64,000 bases of DNA from Folioceros fuciformis (Eukaryota > Anthocerotophyta > Anthocerotopsida > Anthocerotales): the NCBI GenBank assembly GCA_049999805.1, contig JBNGIO010006230.1, positions 67,494 through 131,493 on the forward strand. The letters are read 5' to 3'. Position numbers and translations under genes: made by a program. The notes beneath the pieces were generated by a model. It worked only from the letters and a program-made list of their open reading frames with translations. It did no database searches and was not told where the DNA came from. Below, one piece after another: positions 55,367-64,000 of the stretch (position 1 is its first letter; each line of letters opens with the position of its first letter).

Positions 55367-58195
55367 TCACATGAAAGAGCCACCGCACCTGGACCATTCC
55401 AAAGGATGGGCCGCGTACAAATTCACATTCTTCATGGTCGCGCAACTTGACCGAGTCTCGCCTCCGTACTGCACAAGCAGCAAACTCCTATTAACTTCTA
55501 AACGCATGTAACTGACCTGCAGGTGATTAAAAGAGCTCCAAAATGAACTCCATACCATCACATGTCCAGTTCCTGCCTGTACTTGTGGTTAGCCCACTAG
55601 CCATAACCTGCCACAAAGAATATCAGTGCCCGAGAAACTGTCATATGCCGGATTCCATTGCATCTTGGCCTATGTGCCTCCCTGTGCATGCGAAAATTTT
55701 CCTAAGCTTACCTGATAAAGTGGGTAAGACGCATCTATCCCCTTATAGTAAGGAGAATATGCATGTTCACCCGGCCTCAGCACCTGTTCAGTCAAGATAC
55801 ACGAACAATAAGCGCAGCTGAGGAATTACGTTGCTGAAGCACACTTGTGTACCAGCGTCCTACCTTGATATCTGAGTAATGAAAATCTCCGGTAAGTACG
55901 GCTACACATCCACTTGTTCTAGTCAGTAAGTGCAAAAGTTGTAATTGCGCAGGCTTGTAACACTCCCAGTCATCACTGGAGCAGCGGCACTCAACTCCAG
56001 TCTTCCCTTCTTCATCCAGATCTCCACAGACCTGGCTCAACCCTTTCATTATCAGACTCATCCTGTAGAGCTCCAGATCGTTTGCCAAGACAAAAACACA
56101 TGGATACTACCTTCTTATCGGGATTCCCAATGAGAACTGAGCTCGACACAATCAACTTGATGGCAGCATTGGACTCCTCCAGGGCACCCTCTAGCCACAA
56201 TCGTTGCTCTCGGCCTAGAACCTGCTTGCATGTCACCCGATCTTTCAATTAATGAGCCAATGCTCTCCACATGCGAGACCTGATAGTTTGACAAATACTC
56301 CTCACAAACCTCACAGAATGGAGACTCCACGCGTCCATCCACGAGCTCTGCACCTGTCGCCTCCCTTAGCTGACCATCAGGATCCACAGCAAGAGGACGG
56401 GTACCAAAGTCGGTAGAAGTTGGATCACAAGCTTCTGCCCACATTGGACTGCCCTTGTTGTTTTCCTGCATACACCACCCTTGCAATTCATTCAAACACC
56501 TCAGGACAGATGCAGCAGAATTGGAAGCATTGGAACATACATCCTGCCCATGCAAAAGCAGAAGTCCAGAAGCAAAAGGCTGGCGGAAGTCGATTACCAT
56601 AGAAAATTTTATCATCCTTGTCGCAGCAAGAGCCAGTGCCTAAATCCCCTGCATGTAGAAAATCCAAACACCTGCGATGCTAATCGTCTGTCAGTTCGGA
56701 TGTTGTAGACTTCAATCCTATGGTAATCAAAACCAGTAAGCTGCGAGGGTTAAGATCAGCACTGAATACGGACCAGGCATACTTGGGACTGGCAACATTT
56801 GTTAAAACAAGCTTTTCACAATAATCTCGCCGCATGTGGCACGGAAGAGGATCACGGTTGTAGCGCTCATCCAGCAGAAAGATGTCGATCTCACGCCCTC
56901 TTTTCCCCTCATTCAGTGTGTACTGTGGAAAAACAAGGAGAAGTAGTGAGACAAGGCGCAAGAGGATGTTCGCTCTCAGTGGGACAGAATCCAAGTACTG
57001 CACTAACTGCTTCTTCAGATGGCAGGAGATATAAAGTAAGAACCTTCCACTCAATACCACGCCCACTGTTGCGGCGGGCACTGCTTGCTGGCTCGCCAAC
57101 AGCATCCAAGAAAATATTCTTGATGCTGTCTTTGTGGGGCAGCCTCTTATTCCCATTGTTCCTGAGCTCAAGTAGAAGATATGTTACTTCAAGAAAGAGG
57201 ACGACAACTTTGTGAGGTTGATACTGAAGCCGTGCCCTTCACCCACCAGCTAAAATCATGATCATCATATGTCCCAAATATTCTCCTCGGACACACAGAG
57301 GGGTCAGGACCTGTAGGTGGATGCAGACCCTTTGACCGGTGTCCAGGACACATGAAAGCCAAGAACTGCATCACAAACGCACAACATTACCTACACATTG
57401 AGTTATGTCCTTCCAGAAACAATTCAGAAACGCAGCAGGTCGCTCTACCTCCCGATCACAACCTGGGGGGGCAGCAGGGGTTGTAATGCACGGGACTTAC
57501 CTGGGCGTAGTCAGGGTTGGCGAGCTGAGCTTGCACACGGCTCAAGGCATGGTCCATGTCACCTGTACCAGACGCAAAGTCGTACCCAAGTCAAGCATTG
57601 AGCATGGCGTAACGATACAATCTGCTGAGTCCCTTCTAGTAGAGAAGGCTCCAGGTTTCGGAACAAGAACCTGCCATGCAAGAATAAGGAGCTTGATGAA
57701 GCCAATCATTGGTGCAATCACATTCCTTGTGTCCTGATAGGGAATCACAATTCACTCGAGGCTCATCCATGTACGCCATATCTCCTAGCCTGCGAACGCA
57801 AAGCCAAAATTTTCTGGACTTTCCAACGAGCTACAATTCCAGGAAGAACTACCACGCGGACTGGCTGCAAACAAAGTAACCAACATCGCAGAAGCTAACC
57901 ATATCCATGCATCGGGTTCGCTGGGAATAACTCCATTAGTCCAAACCGGCTGTGGCTGGTAGTCATAGGCCGTACAGGACCCAAATGCTATCTTGGACAC
58001 CAACTTCGGCGGAACAGAATTGAAAATCTGGGAAACCTCCAGCCGCTCCAGAAGCGCAACACTCCAAATTGAGATGGCGGCCGAGCCGAGAGACAGGATA
58101 CCCATACACACCAAAAGCGCGGTCTTCCAGCGTATCTGCAGCCAATGAGCCGCCCCGTCCCGCAGCGTGCCAACCTGCCCCGACGTGAGCAGCAT
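55367..58195 (-). CDS. Membrane-anchored PhoD-type alkaline phosphatase/metallophosphoesterase
   Basis: Thirteen exons: 58195-57900, 57789-57671, 57562-57501, 57365-57247, 57161-57044, 56922-56774, 56671-56598, 56479-56280, 56221-56111, 56031-55864, 55783-55712, 55607-55556 and 55497-55367, about 556 residues. Residues 24-48 form a membrane segment (TALLVCMGILSLGSAAISIW), so the enzyme is an anchored secretory-pathway protein. PhoD motifs appear in order: KIAFGSC, WLGDMAYMDE, GTYDDHDFSWN, then VLGREQRLWLE and LTGDFHYSD. The last should carry a metal ligand His. C-terminal parts (GIDASYPLYQVMASGLT) also match eukaryotic PhoD relatives. Two junctions (56598 to 56479, and 55556 to 55497) use weak acceptors chosen by frame. 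Substrate in plants is uncertain. Confidence 0.87.
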
Positions 58196-58775
58196 GAACC
58201 CAGCGGGAGTTGTGAATCAGCTTCGGTATCGTGCTTTAGAAATTTGCATCACCGCACCTTGCGTCTAATGCCTCGCCGCCGGCTTGTTCCCAGAGGCTCC
58301 TGAGAGTCGGCCCAGCTCTCCGGCTCCAGCAACTCCAAATCCTCCAAATCTGGCCCACCATTCCTCTTCCTGTCCATCTCCACAGACCGGAAGTCCAAGA
58401 CGATTAACACGCTGCTCCACTATCGCCCGCTACTGCACCTTCCCACGGCCATGAACCACATTACAACATGCTCGGCATCTGCCTCGTGCAGCCTCTCTTC
58501 ACGACTACGTCACTCCACGTTTTCTTCCATAACACTTCCTCCACCTTGACGGGTTAGTACGAAGGAGCACAAGACTCAGAGGAGAACAGGACTCTTAAGA
58601 TTGCTTATATTTCATAATAAAACACTCACAGTCAATGATTGTAGGTCATGCACTGCCAGTTTCGGGTCCATGGCGGTACTAAGACAATGTTAAATAAGAT
58701 TAAGGCAAATAAGATTAAGGCGGTTCTCGGAACCGAGAGAAGAGTCGGGCTTAGAAACACAGGCAGGGGACACTT
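58196..58775. other. Intergenic, no supported gene
   Basis: 580 bp between the PhoD start and the stop of the 837-residue gene. A short duplicated phrase AAATAAGATTAAGGC occurs at 58689-58720. Nothing else seen. Confidence 0.5.
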
Positions 58776-61289
58776 CTACTTCTTCCTCTTGGAGCGCCTC
58801 AGGAGTTTCTTGGACAAAGTTTTACTGATAGTTAGAACCGTAGGACCCATACAATCGGAGGGCTGGGAAGGTTTGAAAATGTCCTTGGGTCTGTTGGTGC
58901 ACCTCAGCTCGCTACTGCTAACAGGTCGAGTGAGCTCCTCCACGAGCAGAGGGTCTCGATTTCGTAGGCTCACTGGCGGGAACACTCTCAGCCAGTGACC
59001 AGCCTGATGGCCGCCTGCATCCGGCACCAGCTGCCTCTTGGCCAGGTAGAGGATCTCCATTGACAGCCTCTCGCCGAAGGACAAGTGGGTGTGCGCAGAA
59101 CCCAGGAAGTCTCCTTGCAGACTCCTCATCTGTTCCACGTAGTCCCATAGGCAGGCTACAAGCTGAGACAAGAACTGGGGTTCGTGAATCTGCCCGCCTT
59201 TAGGAAACTTCCTGAAGTAGGCTAGCACATGGAGGAGCATCCTGCGGGTAGGTGCATCGGGCACGGGGTTCTCCGCCAACTTGAGAAGCGCAGACATAAC
59301 AGTGGCCACACCCCGGTGACGGTTGCTGTGGCCGGAGTTGGAGTCCACCATCCCTGACTCTCTGTCGCTTCCAAACACCTCCCGGAAATGCTGGCCGCGG
59401 CGGTCCTTGACCGTCTGAGCGATTCCCTGTTTCACACCCTCGTCCGGAGCAAGCAGGTAGTCTTGGATCTCTTCCGGGTGGATGAACGCAGTCCCGCATG
59501 AACCACAACACACTACAGCAGGGCCCCGCATGTGGGCCGGTGAGAAGCATGGGACAATTTCCCTGTGCACGTCGTCCTCAATGCTGTGAACATGCTGGTG
59601 CCGCTGAGCCAAGAGCTTCTCCACCTCCTTCGCCTCCACTCCCCTTGGAAAGGCAAACGCGAGCCAAAGCAGAGGATGCTTCACAGCCAGGCGACGGATA
59701 AAGGCCTCGGTGCAGGGCGGCGAGTGAAGTTCTGTCAGAAAGCAGTACATCAACAGCGTCACCATCTCCAACGAAATCCGAGCAGACTCCAGGGACTTGA
59801 GCACAGAGTTGAAATTCTTTCCAAAGATGGTGGCAAGGAACTTAGAACCAGCCAGGGAGGAGATAACTCTTCCGGTCCCCTTCACCGGGAAGCCTTGAAC
59901 CTCAAACAGGTCAGCCTCCAGCAGTCGAAGGAGCAGTTCAACCTCATACCCACGGAGGCGCTGCCTGTCGGAGCACCATCTCCGGACACGGGAGACGATA
60001 GTTTTGAACAGCTCCCTGTTTACAACGTCGTTCACCGCTTGGGCCGATCCCACAGCGCCGTTCCTGATTCCCAACCGGCCCAGGCAAGAAATGGAGGTCA
60101 AGCTCTTGCTGCGGAGCGGAACAAGAAGGCCCTCCAAATCCGCAAATCCAGGCAACTCTCTCCCGACGGGTACGCCTGCGCCCTGGAAGACATCCGAAAT
60201 GGCGAGACACATGGGCTTGCCCCGCTTACCACGTCCTTCGAAGTTGGCCCGCAAGTGCGGGAAGAATTCCTTCTCCAGGAAATCCAGCGCCGGCGCTAGT
60301 GTTCTTCCCTCCTGGCGTGCGGTATCGAAGACAGCCAGGAGTGCCTGCCACTCTATGCCCAATCGTTTGCCTCCAAACAGCCAGCAGCTGGCGTTGGAGG
60401 CCAGCCGCGCCAAATTCACTCTGCTGAACTTCACTACAGGGAAGAAGGTGGCAACCTGCTGGCGAGTGTAGGGACAAAGAGCCCGCCCGGACACAAGGAA
60501 CGAGGCGCAGCAGATGCAAAGAGATGTCGCTGGGAGGAAACGTGCGTTGGAAGGTCCCATAGAGAAGGCATCGTTCAAAAACGAATCCTGGGTGTTCGTA
60601 GCAAGCTCTCCTGCAGGGATTTGGCAGGCCAGCAGCGCCTGAGCCCGTGTCTCAGCGCACAGGTCACAATCCACTTCGAACGCTCCCTGTAAGTCCCAGG
60701 CCTCCTCCTGACCAGACAAATGTTCCACGGATAATCTGGCTCTCTGTGCTCTGTTGGACCCCTTGGATCCGACAGATGTGCGTCTACTGTCCCATCGCGA
60801 TATCCAAGCTGCCAGTCCGTTGTAGCGGAAAGTCACAGGCCTGGTGGCCTCCAGCGTCGCCCGCCGCCGGGAGTCTTCGTGCTGAAATAATTGTTGGGTG
60901 ATTCCAGCTAGCTCCTTCTGCATTGGCGTTCGTAGCTGAACGTCCTGTTCCTGCAGCAAGAGCTGATACAGTTCATCGGCTCTACATCTCAGTTGCAGAA
61001 TTCCCTCATAAGCCTCCGACGAGCCCCTATCTACATCATCCTGAATTTTTTCTATGGCGCGCTTGTACCACACCGCAAGAGAATCTCTTAACCTCCTACA
61101 GCTAGCAGGGGTGGGAGGAACAACACCTCGTTCCACGAACCCCACATAGTTCTCTATCCCGTCTATATCAGGTAAGGCGCTCGTATCCTCCGCCGCCAAT
61201 TTAGACCTCAACACATCCGTCAATTGAGTCGGCTCCGAAGAATCCCTGTTGCGTAAATTTCCATCGACACTGATCAGCGGGGGCAGCAT
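58776..61289 (-). CDS. 837-residue intronless protein with cysteine clusters, unknown family
   Basis: A single open frame of 837 codons with gene-like composition; chance openness of this length at this GC content is very unlikely. I do not recognise the family. Cysteine groups occur at C208/C211/C222 (VDCDLCAETR), C258/C260/C261/C272 (LCICCASFLVSGRALC) and C594/C595/C598 (VVCCGSCGTAF). They could bind zinc. Between them lie predicted helical stretches (LARLASNASCWLFGGKRLGIEW; YEVELLLRLLEADLFEVQG). No helicase, kinase, transposase or protease motif is visible. The C-terminus ends KKLLRRSKRKK, a likely nuclear or nucleolar signal. No signal peptide or membrane span is seen. Position among intron-rich genes makes its lack of introns stand out. 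Acquired or retro-derived origin is possible but not shown. Confidence 0.7.
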   Translation of the reverse strand: MLPPLISVDGNLRNRDSSEPTQLTDVLRSKLAAEDTSALPDIDGIENYVGFVERGVVPPTPASCRRLRDSLAVWYKRAIEKIQDDVDRGSSEAYEGILQLRCRADELYQLLLQEQDVQLRTPMQKELAGITQQLFQHEDSRRRATLEATRPVTFRYNGLAAWISRWDSRRTSVGSKGSNRAQRARLSVEHLSGQEEAWDLQGAFEVDCDLCAETRAQALLACQIPAGELATNTQDSFLNDAFSMGPSNARFLPATSLCICCASFLVSGRALCPYTRQQVATFFPVVKFSRVNLARLASNASCWLFGGKRLGIEWQALLAVFDTARQEGRTLAPALDFLEKEFFPHLRANFEGRGKRGKPMCLAISDVFQGAGVPVGRELPGFADLEGLLVPLRSKSLTSISCLGRLGIRNGAVGSAQAVNDVVNRELFKTIVSRVRRWCSDRQRLRGYEVELLLRLLEADLFEVQGFPVKGTGRVISSLAGSKFLATIFGKNFNSVLKSLESARISLEMVTLLMYCFLTELHSPPCTEAFIRRLAVKHPLLWLAFAFPRGVEAKEVEKLLAQRHQHVHSIEDDVHREIVPCFSPAHMRGPAVVCCGSCGTAFIHPEEIQDYLLAPDEGVKQGIAQTVKDRRGQHFREVFGSDRESGMVDSNSGHSNRHRGVATVMSALLKLAENPVPDAPTRRMLLHVLAYFRKFPKGGQIHEPQFLSQLVACLWDYVEQMRSLQGDFLGSAHTHLSFGERLSMEILYLAKRQLVPDAGGHQAGHWLRVFPPVSLRNRDPLLVEELTRPVSSSELRCTNRPKDIFKPSQPSDCMGPTVLTISKTLSKKLLRRSKRKK

Positions 61290-62274
61290 TATTTTGGACA
61301 GGTTCCGATCAAGGAGCCAAGCCAGAAGATCCCTCCAAGAGAATTGACGAAGCGAGGATCAGGGAGGGCAGTATCCAGTAGAGAACCAGCACCTACTGCT
61401 TCATCAGGGGATGGATGGTGGTGCGGTCCCAGTGATACCTCCACAACCACCTCAAGACACAGTACATAAATGAAGCATCTACGAGCAGATTCAAATCTGC
61501 TGGCCCTCTCCCAACGCCGCCCGTAAACGGACAAAGCATTTGACCAAGCCTGATTAAGTCACAGATGCCTCTAACGATTCACCTTCCTGTCCGTGGGGAC
61601 AACAGAAGTCTTACACGCAATAATAACACGAAACATGCGAGCGAGAGGGGAGAAGTACCAACCGGCGCCGCGCCATACCCTCCCCACAGTTCCAAGGCGG
61701 ACCACACCATCTCCAGCCCAACGTAGTCTAGCACGTTGGCGATCTGGTGAGTATGGATCCGACGTCGTCTGTCTGTAGCCTCGTCCCACCCTCCGAAACC
61801 AAGGCAGACTCATGCTTCTCAGAATTGGTCTTGTGAAGTGCAAATTCCGAACCAATAGTTACAGCCAAAACAAAAGCCACCAGTATCCATTGACGCCGTA
61901 ACCGATGTCGATCCGTCATCATCGTCCACTCACACACTACTACCTGCAGACAGGCTCCAAAGGCGTAAGGATCCCAACCGTCTCCATTGCAGGTCAGTCT
62001 TCCCACAAGCACAGAATCATGGATACAAAAAAAGGAAGCGGTCGGCTGCATATCAAGTAGGGTATGTGGGGGATTCCGACACGGGCAACCATGGAGGAAC
62101 AGAGCAGGAAATAACCTTTGCCGGTGACAAAAACCCATGGCCGGTGGGTCAACAAAACCTTGGTTGTCATCACCCCCAACATCACCGAAACATAACCATT
62201 GCGTCGCAATAGAATCAATTACCCAAAAGCAAAGGATGGACCCCAGCCAGTCCCTCCACTAGAAAAACGCCCCT
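61290..62274. other. Intergenic between two minus-strand intronless genes
   Basis: Nearly 1 kb. A minus-strand frame around 61728-62138 contains a hydrophobic piece (QWILVAFVLAVTIGSEFAL), but nothing ties it to a gene. It is probably REP 3' UTR and the promoter of the 837-residue gene. Confidence 0.4.
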
Positions 62275-63927
62275 TCATTCAGGCCACTCATGGGATGCAC
62301 CATTCTCATCGTGGACTGCACCATTCTCGTTCTGCAAGGCAGAATCACTGTCCCCTGCGCCATCTGAAGCAGAGGCTGCGGCAGGGAAGAAGTCCGCAGC
62401 TGGAAAGAGCTGGTGAAAGATACTCTCCGTAGCAATCACAACGTCGCCGTAGTGGACACTCTGGTCCGGCATGGGGCAGACAGCGACCTGACCATTTAGC
62501 AATGCCTCGCACCCTCTCCCACCCCCAACTGCACCGAAGAAGAAAGCGGACCACAGCACTTTGGGCCTGTCACTGCCACCCTCACCAGACAGCAAAGCCC
62601 GGGCAGCTGCGACCAGAACATCCTCAGCATCATCCCCTTCCCACGCAGTCGACAAATACACCGCAAACCGGTCCTGCGGACAAATAGACACCCCGCCTCC
62701 CAACTGCAAAGCGTACACAGGACGGGAGAACCCACTCCGCACAGAACCAGGAGGAAAAACCACCAACACATTGGTCTGGCCGTCCTTCAAAGTCGCATCC
62801 GTCACAAAAACCAGCCTAGCCACCTTCCCCGCCCTGACGCCTGCCCCGACAGCCCTTCCTTCATCCGAAAGAGCCTCAGCAAGCTCGCCCTCCACCTCCA
62901 CAGGCAGGTGCGGCCGCCCCGCTACCAGCGTCCGGCTGAAGAGCAGTTGCCCGGCCCGGGTGCGGACTCCCTTGTAAACCTCAGTCTGCCTGTCCACCAG
63001 CAACGCATCAACAGGCCGCCGGAGCACGTATAACGCGCCCTTCACAGCCGCGCATCTGCAGAACGCCTGCGGTAGCTCCCCCTGCCCGTAGAGCGGGTAG
63101 ATGAATGCGCCGGGCGCGTTGGTAAACCTTCCTACGGACGCACGATACACCGCCAGACGCTGCAGCCCGTCGCGCGACGAGAGCTTCTCCCCGCCTGCCT
63201 CCTCCTGGTCGCTCTCCGCGAACGCAAACGCATACAGCACCATGGCCTGGAGCGAGGCCGGAAGCCGCTGCTTCCGCAGCAATTCCACGAATGGGCCATC
63301 CAGATCCTCCTCTGCAAACCCAGCTCCCCCCTGGCCCGTCACCAGCTTCAAAAACCGCATGAGCAGACGCTTCTCAACCAGGCTCAGCGACTGATCCTGG
63401 AAAACCTCAGCCTGCGAGGCCGGTACCGTGACCAGGCCCCCCGGTGTCCAGAGGTAAGACCTCTCCACCGCCTTGAACTCTAGGTAACTGGTCGCGCCTG
63501 CTCGCAGCATCAGGTCCACCAACGGCCCTGCGGAGAAGGCCAGCTTCGGCCCTGCCAGATCCAGGTTGTACGCACTCAGCCTTCCCAGCTCCGGGGCCCC
63601 TGCCCCGGCCTCTCCTCCATCGTCCAACAATCCAGCCTTGAATCCTGAGAAGGCGCCGGATCCGGCCGTGCTGATCAGCTTCCAGTCTGCCGCCCCTGCG
63701 CCAGCCGTCACGCCGTCCTCTTCTCCGGACACAGCTCCCCCGACGTGCGCCGCCACGGCCTCCGGGGACAGCGAGGCCCAGGCGGAGCCGTACACATCCC
63801 CTCCATCCAGATGCAACACCGAGAGGCCGGCCGCAGCGGCGGCGGCCGCCAAAATGGATTCCGGCAGCCCCGTGCCGAGCACGATCACGTCAAAGGAGTC
63901 GGGGTGGATCTCCAAGTCGCGCTCCAT
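62275..63927 (-). CDS. REP: Rab escort protein (REP, GDI superfamily)
   Basis: Intronless, 550 residues, similar to plant REP. REP binds new Rab GTPases and presents them to Rab geranylgeranyltransferase. The FAD-type dinucleotide fold of the GDI superfamily opens at residues 12-45 (FDVIVLGTGLPESILAAAAA, then LHLDGGDVYG). Conserved regions follow: AYNLDLAGPKLAFSAGPLVDLML, SYLEFKAVER, LLMRFLKLV, FIYPLYGQGELPQAFCRCAAVKGALYVLRRPVD and the C-terminal ATESIFHQLFP. An acidic insert (residues 65-90) and an acidic Asn/Glu-rich tail are as expected for REP rather than GDI. It lies 42 kb from the gene for its enzyme partner RGTB in this window. Like RGTB it has no introns, unlike most genes here. Confidence 0.93.
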   Translation of the reverse strand: MERDLEIHPDSFDVIVLGTGLPESILAAAAAAAGLSVLHLDGGDVYGSAWASLSPEAVAAHVGGAVSGEEDGVTAGAGAADWKLISTAGSGAFSGFKAGLLDDGGEAGAGAPELGRLSAYNLDLAGPKLAFSAGPLVDLMLRAGATSYLEFKAVERSYLWTPGGLVTVPASQAEVFQDQSLSLVEKRLLMRFLKLVTGQGGAGFAEEDLDGPFVELLRKQRLPASLQAMVLYAFAFAESDQEEAGGEKLSSRDGLQRLAVYRASVGRFTNAPGAFIYPLYGQGELPQAFCRCAAVKGALYVLRRPVDALLVDRQTEVYKGVRTRAGQLLFSRTLVAGRPHLPVEVEGELAEALSDEGRAVGAGVRAGKVARLVFVTDATLKDGQTNVLVVFPPGSVRSGFSRPVYALQLGGGVSICPQDRFAVYLSTAWEGDDAEDVLVAAARALLSGEGGSDRPKVLWSAFFFGAVGGGRGCEALLNGQVAVCPMPDQSVHYGDVVIATESIFHQLFPAADFFPAAASASDGAGDSDSALQNENGAVHDENGASHEWPE

Positions 63928-64000
63928 GGCAGTGAAGCTGCGAACGCGAGCGCCTGCCCTTCTACCTGGGCTGGGGCCTTAGAGATTGTCCCATGGAGAA

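Noticed and set aside
61728-62138. 136-codon minus-strand frame with a hydrophobic segment
   Set aside because: The start is arbitrary and the sequence lies in the likely 3' region of REP; no family match.

Overview
The window is nuclear DNA from a land plant. Genes are intron-split with GT-AG junctions, and most introns are 50-160 bp. There is a PLS-type pentatricopeptide repeat (PPR) protein, a cytosolic tRNA-Glu(CUC) and telomere-type AAACCCTAAA motifs. A cytoplasmic/axonemal dynein light chain of the roadblock/LC7 family (52472-53145) points to a lineage with swimming sperm, because dyneins are absent from flowering plants. I therefore read the window as a seed-free land plant (bryophyte, lycophyte or fern) with compact genes. 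The species cannot be named from the sequence alone. Three assembly gaps are present (36791-36890, 40673-40682, 46524-46923).

Layout. 1-1950: decayed non-LTR retrotransposon. 2354-3036: MED28. 3040-5450: minisatellites and tRNA-Glu. 5527-6177: SRPBCC/START-like lipid-binding protein, with a broken partial copy near 7270-7490. 7938-9088: TLC-domain membrane protein. 9152-13275 (-): nucleoporin NUP93, 15 exons. 13742-15084: Abitram homologue. 15360-15790: pseudogene joining leucine-rich repeats to an aspartic protease. 16184-18007 (-): GDSL lipase fused to an arabinogalactan-protein-like tail. 18916-19962 (-): Rab geranylgeranyltransferase beta. 20093-22692: GPI transamidase subunit PIG-U. 23181-25493: PPR protein with a truncated C-terminus. 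26218-32304 (-): a 1,272-residue coiled-coil protein in 19 exons, not recognised. 35300-36991: element with long inverted ends. 38383-39711 (-): ANP32-type acidic LRR protein. 40565-41403: satellite array. 41404-45500: AT-rich, gene-poor, with a 180-bp-arm hairpin. 46040-49077: MBD/AT-hook/PHD chromatin protein. 49567-51125 (-): lysine-rich single-pass membrane protein. 51272-52135 (-): ribosomal protein L14. 52472-53145 (-): dynein roadblock. 53769-55045: YbaK-type aminoacyl-tRNA deacylase-like protein. 55367-58195 (-): membrane-anchored PhoD-type phosphatase. 58776-61289 (-): 837-residue intronless protein, not recognised. 62275-63927 (-): Rab escort protein.

Genes are mostly unrelated housekeeping loci, as is usual in plants. 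One functional link stands out: Rab escort protein and Rab geranylgeranyltransferase beta act in the same prenylation complex, and both are single-exon genes here. Several neighbours are tightly packed. NUP93 and the TLC gene converge with 63 bp between stops; RGTB and PIG-U diverge from a 130-bp gap; NUP93 and Abitram share a 466-bp divergent promoter.

Exon models were built by hand from splice consensus, reading-frame phase arithmetic and remembered family conservation. Where a junction is a choice among alternatives, this is stated.
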